In this document: piece by piece, positions 23,956-30,673 of the stretch | How positions within the stretch are numbered: position 1 is the stretch's first letter | How the letters are laid out: each line of letters starts with the position of its first letter | Assembly: GCF_000424265.1 (NCBI RefSeq) | Contig: NZ_AUJO01000031.1 | Location: 1 to 32,038 of the forward strand | Length of the DNA: 32,038 bases | Origin: Butyrivibrio sp. WCD3002 | GTDB lineage: Bacteria; Bacillota; Clostridia; Lachnospirales; Lachnospiraceae | Direction of reading: 5' to 3' | The notes under the pieces: model-generated | What the model saw: the letters and a program-made list of their open reading frames with translations, nothing else | What the model was told of the DNA's origin: nothing | Databases searched by the model: none | Translations under genes and position numbers: made by a program

Positions 23956-24450
23956 TTAAATCGCTTTTTCCATAAGATCAAAACGTCCCTTTCGCCAATC
24001 CGCGTACCCCCTGGGTTCATATCCGTTATGGCGATATAGCTTCTGGGCAAATGGGTTCTCTGTAAAGGTATCCAGTCTTACTGACTTATAGCCCATGTCT
24101 TTTATCTGCTCTTCTATGTGCCTAAGGACAGCTTTTCCTATTCCTTTGTTCTGCATTTTTGGAGAGACGCAGAATCTATGGAGGATATATGCTGAGTCCT
24201 CTTCATATTTCCATGTGGCATTACCATACTGTTCATCGCACTCGCCGCTTATAACATAAAAAGCAACGAGCTCATCCTGCTCGTATACCACATATAAAGT
24301 TTCATTCTTTATGTCTTCTTCAAAATCACTTCTTGCAGGATAAACATCATCCCACTGATAAATTCCATGCTTTTCCATTTCGGCTATTGCATCCTTTATC
24401 AATGAGCAGATTGGATCTAAATCCTGCAATGTTCCCGGTCTGTAATTCAT
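23956..24450 (-). CDS. GNAT-family N-acetyltransferase
   Basis: This 164-residue GNAT begins MNYRPGTLQDLDPICSLIKD and has the CoA loop MQNKGIGKAVLRHIEEQ and VRLDTFTENPFAQKLYRHNGY. The text GIYQWDDVYPARSDFEEDI is seen in a clostridial GNAT group. ATG at 24450 has AAGGGG about eight bases before it and overlaps the upstream GNAT stop as ATGA, so the two are translationally coupled. The acceptor is unknown. A terminator follows 11 bases after the stop. Confidence 0.9.
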   Translation of the reverse strand: MNYRPGTLQDLDPICSLIKDAIAEMEKHGIYQWDDVYPARSDFEEDIKNETLYVVYEQDELVAFYVISGECDEQYGNATWKYEEDSAYILHRFCVSPKMQNKGIGKAVLRHIEEQIKDMGYKSVRLDTFTENPFAQKLYRHNGYEPRGYADWRKGRFDLMEKAI

Positions 24451-24908
24451 TGTAATTTCCCCTTTACCAAAACCATACATTCTCCTGAATCTTCGAAACC
24501 ACATTTCTTATAGAGTGGTCTCCCCGCTTCTGTTGCATCAAGGCTGATTTCTGTTGCTCCATTGTTCCAGGCATCATCGATGAGCATGCTAACCATTTTC
24601 ATTCCTATGCCCTGCCCCCGATACTCATTTCTAGTATATACATTCATTAGGTGAGCCCGCTTGCCTGTGGGATGTTCACAGGTCGGCATTACGCTAAAAT
24701 AACACATTGATGCGCAGCCTACGACACTTCCTCCATCCATAGCAAGAACAGTAGTCTGATCTCCCTCAAGAAAATATCTCCTGCTGGTTTCTACAAAACT
24801 TTCAGAATACTGATGATCTGCTTCGAGACAGAATACTTCTTTTAGCATTTCAAGCCTGCTGCTCATCATCAATTCTATATCATTTTTATCAGCAATCCTT
24901 ATTTCCAT
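24447..24908 (-). CDS. GNAT-family N-acetyltransferase
   Basis: This 153-residue GNAT has the CoA loop in NEYRGQGIGMKMVSMLIDDA and final strand TEAGRPLYKKCGF. It begins MEIRIADKNDIELMMSSRLE. ATG at 24908 has a purine-rich GGGTGGAG just upstream; a longer start at 24953 would overlap the YcxB-like gene's stop but has no good site. The acceptor is unknown. Its stop overlaps the next GNAT's ATG (ATGA). Confidence 0.89.
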   Translation of the reverse strand: MEIRIADKNDIELMMSSRLEMLKEVFCLEADHQYSESFVETSRRYFLEGDQTTVLAMDGGSVVGCASMCYFSVMPTCEHPTGKRAHLMNVYTRNEYRGQGIGMKMVSMLIDDAWNNGATEISLDATEAGRPLYKKCGFEDSGECMVLVKGKLQ

Positions 24909-24949
24909 AACTCCACCCCCTCCTTTTTCATACTCCTTAAATGCCACTA

Positions 24950-25453
24950 TCATCTCTTGCCTTTTGATTTAATAACTGCAGCTTTTTCCTGCAAAAAAGA
25001 GATGAGTTCCGGCGAACAGTTCTGTTTTTGAACAACCAGTATTTTTGAGGATGAAAGCTTCAGGAAAAAGTAATTCCTGTCTTCGGTAATGCCGCGGAGT
25101 GCGTCATAGCGAATCATATTTTTTATAAGCGCGGTCTCCATCTGAAATTCTTCGTTGAAGAAAGTATAGTGAATATGCATATTACCCTGAGTCTTATTTT
25201 TTTTAAACACCATCTTGGTACTCATCTCAGTGGCAATAAATAGTGCGAGCAATAACAGGAATGGAGAAGTAACCCATGTAAAAATGGCTCCCTTATCTCC
25301 CCTCATGAGATCCTGAACGCTAATGATAGTGGGGATTCCTACAAATATCAGCAGAAAAAAGAGCCAGTTACTCTTAAGAAGAGCGAGCATTCTGGCCTTG
25401 TTTACTTTTTTCAAATCTTGAAGTGAGCATAATAAATCAGTTTCTAACGGCAT
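24950..25453 (-). CDS. YcxB-like membrane protein
   Basis: This protein of about 167 residues has two adjacent membrane segments (roughly residues 30-50 and 60-82), followed by a soluble part with IHYTFFNEEFQMET, IRYDALRGITEDRNYFFLKL and LVVQKQNCSPE, the pattern of the C-terminal PH-like domain of YcxB-family proteins. Function is unknown. A GGGAGG precedes ATG 25459 by two bases and ATG 25453 by eight; the second is preferred. It lies between the YoaP-type acetyltransferase and the GNAT pair. Confidence 0.82.
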   Translation of the reverse strand: MPLETDLLCSLQDLKKVNKARMLALLKSNWLFFLLIFVGIPTIISVQDLMRGDKGAIFTWVTSPFLLLLALFIATEMSTKMVFKKNKTQGNMHIHYTFFNEEFQMETALIKNMIRYDALRGITEDRNYFFLKLSSSKILVVQKQNCSPELISFLQEKAAVIKSKGKR

Positions 25454-25495
25454 TTCCATTTCCTCCCAAACAAAGTCTCTATATGATAATAAAAC

Positions 25496-26269
25496 TCATT
25501 TGGTTACTAATGTCAAAAACTTCTTATCATTCATCTGTTCATTGGTCACATATTCTCCATCGTGGAACAATGCGTATGTAGTGATGGGAGTTGGTGCATT
25601 CTGAGCCTCCTGCCTGCTGCCTATTTTTATTGCTTTGAATGGTATTCCGTTTTCCCTGGCAGTCTCCTCTACTACAGGCACATACTTGGCATTAAAGGGA
25701 CATTGATTTGTATAGTAGAGGACATAACCTTTTTCGTCGATATGTGGATGCTTAGCACAATCCTTGAAGGTTGGGGTTTCTGCTTCGTCCTTTGAGGTTG
25801 GGACTTGTGCGCCATACTTGAATGGCAGGTACCACAATTGGATGCCATTATCAGATTCATCTGCCACTGTAAAGCCCTTTGCTGTAAGAAATTTCGGGTC
25901 TGATAGGAACGGTTTCTTCTTAGCTGCTGCCAGTATGCAAAGTCCCTTTTTCCCCTTCTCCTTGCTATCTCTGATGCACTCATTGAGAAGATCTGTTGAA
26001 TAGCCATGTCCCTTCAAGGATCCTGAAACCCACAGGCAGTCGATATACATATATCCCGGAGCATCAATGGGATTCCAGGCATACTCCGCCGGAATGTATT
26101 CAATAAAGCATTTCCCGCGTTCTACGCTCTTTAAGAAAACAAGGCCTTCATCGAATCTGTCCGAAAGCCAGGCTTTCTTGGATGATACCTGTATGTCCTT
26201 ATTGTTGGAAATGGCGCAGCATATGTGTTCATTTTCAAGATTATCTTTAGTAATCCGTATGTACTCCAT
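25496..26269 (-). CDS. GNAT acetyltransferase with C-terminal YoaP domain
   Basis: This 257-residue protein has a GNAT domain in the first part, with WVSGSLKGHGYSTDLLNECI as the CoA loop. The C-terminal part (from about residue 185) begins YVLYYTNQCPFNAKYVP and resembles the YoaP domain, a thioredoxin-fold-like module with a Cys; the pairing matches known YoaP-type acetyltransferases. The target is unknown. AGGAG lies about eight bases before the ATG. It follows the decayed VOC gene by 27 bases. Confidence 0.88.
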   Translation of the reverse strand: MEYIRITKDNLENEHICCAISNNKDIQVSSKKAWLSDRFDEGLVFLKSVERGKCFIEYIPAEYAWNPIDAPGYMYIDCLWVSGSLKGHGYSTDLLNECIRDSKEKGKKGLCILAAAKKKPFLSDPKFLTAKGFTVADESDNGIQLWYLPFKYGAQVPTSKDEAETPTFKDCAKHPHIDEKGYVLYYTNQCPFNAKYVPVVEETARENGIPFKAIKIGSRQEAQNAPTPITTYALFHDGEYVTNEQMNDKKFLTLVTK

Positions 26270-26296
26270 ATTGAATTCTCCTTTTAAAATGAAACG

Positions 26297-26572
26297 TTAA
26301 CCCCGTCGACCGGGTCCATCCTTTTCCTCAAATGTGTCGACATAGAGTGCCAGTTCAAAATGGCCGTTAAGACCTTTGATGTACTCATATTTGCGGCTTG
26401 TCATCTTTTCAAAATCTTTTCTGCCATACAGCAGGAAAAGTGTGCCATCCTTCACAAGATACACGTTGCCGGAATCTTCTGCTTCCTTAATCTCAAAGCC
26501 AAGAACATCCCTGTAAAAGCGGATCATTTTTCCCATATCCTCTACAAATAATCCAAAGCCGTCTAATCTCAT
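26297..26572 (-). pseudogene. VOC-family protein, C-terminally truncated
   Basis: The frame begins as a normal VOC protein (MRLDGFGLFVEDMGKMIRFY, then RDVLGFEIKEAEDSGN), runs to ELALYVDTFEEKD and ends GPGRRG, 91 residues against a usual 120-130. A second frame just past it reads DGVNVSF, close to the text that normally follows in such proteins, so a deletion plus frameshift is likely. The last strands and metal-binding Glu region are lost. ATG overlaps the isochorismatase stop (ATGA), so it is still translated in the operon. It may be a non-functional remnant. Confidence 0.65.
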
Positions 26573-27069
26573 TTTCTTACCCCCATATACTCATTAAGCT
26601 CTTTAACCTCGCACCCCTTGCTGGCATAGTATGCGTACATCTCGTCCAGCTTTTTCAGATCATAGCTTGTTACGCAATCGGAGATCACATGAACTGTGTA
26701 CTCTGATTTGGTCATGTTGTAGCATGTCGATTTCACGCAGCCTGTGGCATCCGCGCCTGCAACATAGAACTCCGTAATTTCGTTGTTACTGATAAATCCT
26801 GAAAACTCTTCGGATGTCAGTGCATTCGATTTTGACTTGGTAAAAATATTTTCAGATACAATCTTCAATTCAGTAACAAGTTCCTCGCCTTTTGTACCGG
26901 GTTTAAAGGTTCTGGTTCCTGCCGACAGATTGTTATGCTTGATGTAGACTACCTGCATATCCTCCGCAGTTGCCCAGTCGATAGCTCTGTTGATGCCATC
27001 GACGATTTTCTTATAGTTCTTAGTGATGTCATTTTGAATGTCGATTACGACCAGTGCTTTGTTTGCCAT
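26569..27069 (-). CDS. Isochorismatase-like cysteine hydrolase
   Basis: This 166-residue protein has the Asp-Lys-Cys triad of the isochorismatase-like hydrolase family: Asp10 in VVIDIQND, Lys in FTKSKSNA and Cys in DATGCVKSTC. Members cleave amides such as nicotinamide or ureido groups; the substrate is not clear. ATG at 27069 has GGAG about eight bases before it. A longer frame reaches 27150, inside the WYL gene. The start overlaps the end of the WYL regulator by 41 bases, which implies coupled expression. Confidence 0.92.
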   Translation of the reverse strand: MANKALVVIDIQNDITKNYKKIVDGINRAIDWATAEDMQVVYIKHNNLSAGTRTFKPGTKGEELVTELKIVSENIFTKSKSNALTSEEFSGFISNNEITEFYVAGADATGCVKSTCYNMTKSEYTVHVISDCVTSYDLKKLDEMYAYYASKGCEVKELNEYMGVRK

Positions 27070-27988
27070 GTTTTTTCTCCACCTCTTCATATTTGCGTTG
27101 AATGTCACTGGTGATCCGGTAAAGCTTTTCTCTGACAGACTTAGGCTCAAGGACTATAACCTTATCACTACAGGAAAGGATCCATGCTATCAATCCCTCA
27201 TCATCGGGATACTCATACTCAAAAAGCAGCGTCCCATCAGGTTGTTCCTGGAAGGAATTAACTCCATATTCTTCCACAAGATGCCATCTCATTGATGGGT
27301 CAAACACAGCCTTAACTCTGCCCTTTTCCGGAAAAACCTCTTCATTTGAAATTGATGGCGCAGGTATCTCACTTCTTTTTTCAAAGTCAGTTCCAAGGAC
27401 AATTTCATCCATTCGGTTAAGCTTGAATAGCCTGAAATCCTTTCTCAAAAGGCAATATCCATACACGTACCAGCTGGCCCATTTGAAAATTAGATAATAG
27501 GGCTCAATCTCTCTTTTCGAGTCACCTTTTGGCGAGTAGTAGGAAAACTTCATTCTTTTCCCTAGCTCAATGGCATCCTGAATCAGCGCAATCTTTTGTG
27601 AAAGCGTATCCTTATACCACGAGGACAAATCAATAAGGATTGAATCCCTTCCGCTGATAAACTCTGAAGAACCCGCCTGGATTTTTTCCATGAGCTGCCC
27701 ATAATATCCACTACCACTGACGCTATCAAGGCTTCGAAGTCCGGCAAGGATCATCTGCATATCCCGGGATGTCAAAAGCGCTCTATCCATCCGGTAGCCA
27801 TCCATGATGCTGATTCCGCCGCCCACGCCCTGCGCAGTCTGGATAGGTATCCCCGCCTGACACAGTGTTTCAATGTCCCTGTTGATTGTTCGCCTCGACA
27901 CCTCGAAGTGCTCAGCCAGCTCCGGTGCAGTTGTCATCTCCTTTTGTAAAAGGATTGAAAGTATACCAATCAGTCTGTCTATCTTCAT
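27029..27988 (-). CDS. WYL-domain transcriptional regulator
   Basis: This 319-residue YafY-type regulator has an N-terminal winged helix-turn-helix (MKIDRLIGILSILLQKEM, then FEVSRRTINRDIETL) and a central WYL domain (EPYYLIFKWASWYVYGYC, LRKDFRLFKLNRM) that binds ligand or nucleic acid. WYL regulators often control defence or stress genes. ATG at 27988 has AAGGTGATC about seven bases before it; a longer frame reaches 28042. It heads a run of co-directed genes starting with the isochorismatase, and dyads and tandem repeats upstream (28023-28083) are candidate self-control sites. Confidence 0.92.
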   Translation of the reverse strand: MKIDRLIGILSILLQKEMTTAPELAEHFEVSRRTINRDIETLCQAGIPIQTAQGVGGGISIMDGYRMDRALLTSRDMQMILAGLRSLDSVSGSGYYGQLMEKIQAGSSEFISGRDSILIDLSSWYKDTLSQKIALIQDAIELGKRMKFSYYSPKGDSKREIEPYYLIFKWASWYVYGYCLLRKDFRLFKLNRMDEIVLGTDFEKRSEIPAPSISNEEVFPEKGRVKAVFDPSMRWHLVEEYGVNSFQEQPDGTLLFEYEYPDDEGLIAWILSCSDKVIVLEPKSVREKLYRITSDIQRKYEEVEKKHGKQSTGRNRHSK

Positions 27989-28022
27989 TTGATCACCTTC
28001 TTGATTCAGCTTAACATGGCAA

Positions 28023-28044
28023 ACACGACATCTATATGTCATGT
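28023..28044. promoter_or_regulatory. Dyad operator candidate upstream of the WYL regulator
   Basis: ACACGACAT (28023-28031) and ATGTCATGT (28036-28044) form a nine-base inverted repeat with one mismatch and a four-base spacer, 35 bases upstream of the WYL ATG. The position fits an autoregulatory binding site. Confidence 0.5.
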
Positions 28045-28053
28045 TTCTATTTT

Positions 28054-28083
28054 ACACGGATTTGCACTGATTTACACTGATTT
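28054..28083. repeat. Three tandem 10-bp repeats upstream of the WYL regulator
   Basis: ACACGGATTT, GCACTGATTT and ACACTGATTT follow each other without gap. A ten-base period puts each copy on the same DNA face, which suits cooperative protein binding. The same CAC-G/T-GAT text occurs in the loops of the terminators at 9650, 16072 and 29405. Confidence 0.75.
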
Positions 28084-28087
28084 GGAT

Positions 28088-28121
28088 AAAAAAGAACCTC
28101 CAACCGTATGGCTGCAGGTTC
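28088..28121 (-). terminator. Terminator after the DUF2441 gene
   Basis: On the minus strand GAACCT pairs with AGGTTC and inner CAGCC with GGTTG (one G-T), around ATAC, followed by TTTTTT. It starts ten bases after the DUF2441 stop and closes that transcript before the WYL promoter. Confidence 0.85.
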
Positions 28122-28130
28122 CATCATCCA

Positions 28131-28682
28131 TCAAATATTTGCATTTATTTCTTTTACGATCTCGACAAACTCGATATCTCCATCCGCAAGAATTTCGACT
28201 ATCCGCTCACGACCGTCTTCATTTTCACCGTTTTCCCAATAGATTTCGGCCATTTTCAGGTTCTCGTCTTCATCAATCACACCGTCAAAGCACTTGTAGG
28301 CGTCACCTTCATAGACATTTCCATTAACCCTGATCCTGGCAATTCCATAGGTAGGTCTTCCGAGTTTTGCAAAATAATCTCCCCACTGCTCAGCCTCGCT
28401 AAATGATTTTGATACATAAAGTGATGCCATCCTGGAAGGATATTGCGGGTACTTTTCTTTCCTTACTTTTTCCAGGGCAAGCTCTCTTATTGCCACCTGC
28501 ACAGGGTATGATAATTCTTCGTCCTTATATTTTTCAGGATTCCTTGCAATATCCTCTATCATTTCTTTTTGTTCCTGTATGCGCTTGAACACTCCGTTTG
28601 GATGATCTTCATCTAAGATAAGATGCTCCCCCACACACTTGGGAACGTCGGATATCACATGATAAAAATACTGTTCTTCCAC
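28131..28682 (-). CDS. DUF2441-family protein
   Basis: This 183-residue soluble protein has EEQYFYHVISDVP and HPNGVFKRIQEQKEMI near the start, then AIRELALEKVRKEKYPQYPS and SRMASLYVSKSFSEAEQWGD, and EGDAYKCFDG; these fit DUF2441 along its whole length. Function is unknown. I choose the GTG at 28682 because AAGGAG lies six bases upstream and the family begins here; a longer ATG frame to 28835 would overlap the GNAT gene by 119 bases. It is probably the last gene of the GH39-TraX-GNAT run. Confidence 0.8.
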   Translation of the reverse strand: MEEQYFYHVISDVPKCVGEHLILDEDHPNGVFKRIQEQKEMIEDIARNPEKYKDEELSYPVQVAIRELALEKVRKEKYPQYPSRMASLYVSKSFSEAEQWGDYFAKLGRPTYGIARIRVNGNVYEGDAYKCFDGVIDEDENLKMAEIYWENGENEDGRERIVEILADGDIEFVEIVKEINANI

Positions 28683-28699
28683 TTTTTTCTCCTTACTGA

Positions 28700-28728
28700 T
28701 GGACCACTGCCCCCGTTCACATAGTCCA
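28700..28728. other. Hairpin-like element at the GNAT stop, related to 14674-14725
   Basis: TGGAC and GTCCA arms flank a GTGAACGGGGGC core (minus strand), and the GNAT stop lies inside. The core and the TGGTCCATCA flank resemble the large hairpin at 14674 (GTGGACGGGGGC, TGGACCATCA), so these two may be copies of one repeat, this one shortened. Confidence 0.4.
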
Positions 28729-29226
28729 TACGCTCTTATATATCTCTCGCTGTTCTCCCTGATAATCTCCAAGACCTTCAAAAACCATTTCAAAACCGCA
28801 TTTATTAAGCACATGCTTGGATGCCACATTGTCACTTAAGCAGATGCCATACACTTCTTTTGTGTTCACCATCTTCGCCACAACAGGTAAAAATGCAGTC
28901 ACAGCCTCTGAGGCATAGCCTTTTCCCGTCTCCTCTTTTGCAATATGGTATCCGATTTCCCATTTTCCATCATCGATTGGAACCATCTGGACGTAGCCGA
29001 TATTTTTGTTGTCCTCTTTTACAAACACAGGATATACAAGAGGTCCATCTGTTTCGCCATACTGTGTCATCAAAAATTCAATTGTTTCTTTTGCGTCTTC
29101 CTCAGTCTCAAAAACCTCGTCCGGCACGAATCTTCTGTTATCCTCATCCAGTGAATTCCTGTGGACATCATAAGCCATGTCCAATGTAAACTCTTTAATC
29201 TCTAATCTATCGGTTTCAATTCTCAT
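28717..29226 (-). CDS. GNAT-family N-acetyltransferase (RimJ-like)
   Basis: This 169-residue GNAT begins MRIETDRLEIKEFTLDMAYD, as do RimJ/RimL-type acetyltransferases, and has the CoA loop EETGKGYASEAVTAFL and late DNVASKHVLNKCGF. The target is unknown. GGAGG lies about ten bases before the ATG. It follows the short TraX-like ORF by 36 bases. Confidence 0.92.
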   Translation of the reverse strand: MRIETDRLEIKEFTLDMAYDVHRNSLDEDNRRFVPDEVFETEEDAKETIEFLMTQYGETDGPLVYPVFVKEDNKNIGYVQMVPIDDGKWEIGYHIAKEETGKGYASEAVTAFLPVVAKMVNTKEVYGICLSDNVASKHVLNKCGFEMVFEGLGDYQGEQREIYKSVWTM

Positions 29227-29262
29227 AACAATCTTTCCTCCATTACATACTCAGAATCTTAT

Positions 29263-29355
29263 TTACGGAAAAATACTTCCATTCCCAAGCAATACTCTGA
29301 TTATACCGATAACAAACAAATGGGCCGGATAGTAGATATAGAAGAACCACTTCAT
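29263..29355 (-). CDS. Short membrane peptide resembling the TraX C-terminus
   Basis: This is a 30-residue hydrophobic ORF (MKWFFYIYYPAHLFVIGIIR...). The text KWFFYIYYPAHL resembles the last transmembrane segment of TraX-family membrane acetyltransferases. AGGAGGAAGG directly precedes the ATG, so it could be translated as a small membrane peptide. More probably it is what is left of a deleted traX-like gene, with the binding site arising by chance from purine-rich coding sequence. Confidence 0.5.
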   Translation of the reverse strand: MKWFFYIYYPAHLFVIGIIRVLLGNGSIFP

Positions 29356-29404
29356 TCCTTCCTCCTAAATAAGTGCATTTTATATTTTAAAAATATCACA
29401 TAAC

Positions 29405-29444
29405 AAAAACAGACCTTTTCCTACACGGATATCGATCTGTTTTT
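29405..29444 (-). terminator. Bidirectional terminator after the GH39 gene, repeat-family member
   Basis: AAAAACAGACC and GATCTGTTTTT pair with one mismatch around a loop containing CTACACGGATAT. T-runs follow on both strands, then TTTTTCACTATT as in the hairpin at 10532. Confidence 0.85.
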
Positions 29445-29470
29445 CACTATTATTTTTCAGATGAAATGAA

Positions 29471-29498
29471 CCACTAACCCCCCTGGTCCATTTAGTGG
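29471..29498. other. Hairpin across the GH39 stop codon
   Basis: CCACTAA (29471-29477) and TTAGTGG (29492-29498) form a perfect 7-bp stem, and the GH39 stop TAA lies in one arm. The loop holds GGTCC and a C6 run. There is no T-tract, so its role is unclear. Confidence 0.4.
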
Positions 29499-30466
29499 AA
29501 CGAAACAACCTTGTCATAGTCGTAGCCTCTGTCAGGTGTGAAATGCCTCTCAGTAAGTGTAAAGTAAACAACGCCATTTTTATTTACAGGTATGGAGATG
29601 GATGTTTTATTATCATTCGCATTTCTATCGTCAGCAGAATCAGAGCCGGCTACGCCGCTAACCTTCACAACACTACTGGAGGTAAGCGGCCATGCTGCAC
29701 TTTTTATGAGCTCAGTCTCTTCCTTTGTAGGATAAGCAGGCTCACCAAGATCGTGCCAAAGCTTAAGCGGATTACAGCAGGTTTCATCCACAGTCTTTGT
29801 GAGTAGTGTATACTCAGTTTCCTGATTGCTCTTCTGTTTAAGATCAAATGAAATCTCTTTTACCTTGTCTCCCTCATCTATATTCCAGAGAATTCCGGCA
29901 TGGCCTTTATTGCCCTTAACGATCACAGCATTATCATCTCTGTAAACACATTTCTGACTAAAGAGCTTAAGCTGCTTGAAGAAGTAGAATGTCCAGAAGG
30001 TAGGCTTTGGAATATTCCCGGAAGCCACCATTCCAAATCCGCCATGGAATAAGGAATTCTGAACTCCCTGCTCCTCAAATACATCACCGAAAGTCCAGTA
30101 TGAGTATGCTTCATTCACATCTCCAAGGCCTGAGAGCTGCCTTGCAAGGTAAGCTGCATTGATATTGGTATCGTGGATAACGCCTCTTGGTGTGTATGAA
30201 GTACTGAACTCTGTAAGATGAATAGGCAGCCCCTTAAACTCCTCGTAGGAATCCACTATATCCCTTGTAGCCTGAAGATTTTCAAAACGCATCTTTGAAT
30301 CCTCGAGCTTAGAGTAGTCATAGTGGCCTATTCTTTCAGGGAATTCTACTGTATAGTGATGCCTTGTAATGGTGTCCGGACGAATTCCTTCTCTTTTACA
30401 AAAATCAAGGAATCCCTGAATCCACTCTGCATCTCTAACGCCGCAGATTGCAGGACCACCTACCAA
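29492..30466 (-). pseudogene. GH39 glycoside hydrolase (beta-xylosidase type), 5' part lost
   Basis: The 324-residue C-terminal part of a GH39-like enzyme is present. VGGPAICGVRD, TRHHYTVEFPE and GLPIHLTEFSTSY are family text, the last holding the expected nucleophile Glu; YWTFGDVFEEQG and a beta-sandwich tail follow. Full-length GH39 enzymes are about 480-520 residues, so roughly 170 N-terminal residues with the acid/base Glu are missing. The frame runs into a TAG ten bases upstream of 30466, where IS4-element sequence begins. The fragment cannot be active. The apparent start (TTG) has no ribosome binding site. Confidence 0.85.
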
Positions 30467-30617
30467 TGTGGTCTATCTAACGTCAACTTAACATGAATAC
30501 ATATTCAATTATCGCATAAAGATAGGAGGAGTGGGGGCCAATTTGTTTTATTTTTCGTCTCTCACGCCACTTGCTAGAAAAGACTCCGGTTTTTGTTTAC
30601 TTTTATCCATGCCAAAT

Positions 30618-30640
30618 AAGCCTATACTGAGTATGGGCTT
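30618..30640. other. Palindromic hairpin after the IS4 transposase
   Basis: AAGCCTATACT and AGTATGGGCTT (one mismatch) form an 11-bp stem around a single base, 34 bases after the transposase stop. The minus strand reads TTATTTGG beyond, so it is at best a weak terminator. Confidence 0.4.
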
Positions 30641-30673
30641 GAGTGATTGGTTATTATTCTGTTTCAATAAATG

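Noticed and set aside
28054..28083. CRISPR-like repeat
   Set aside because: The three 10-bp units are contiguous with no spacers and no cas genes are present.
28683..28835. N-terminal extension of the DUF2441 protein to an upstream ATG
   Set aside because: It would overlap the GNAT gene by 119 bases; a GTG with AAGGAG six bases upstream fits the family start.
4997..29226. Integron gene-cassette array
   Set aside because: No integrase gene and no attC-like sites (paired GTTRRRY/RYYYAAC) were seen; the end hairpins look like terminators.
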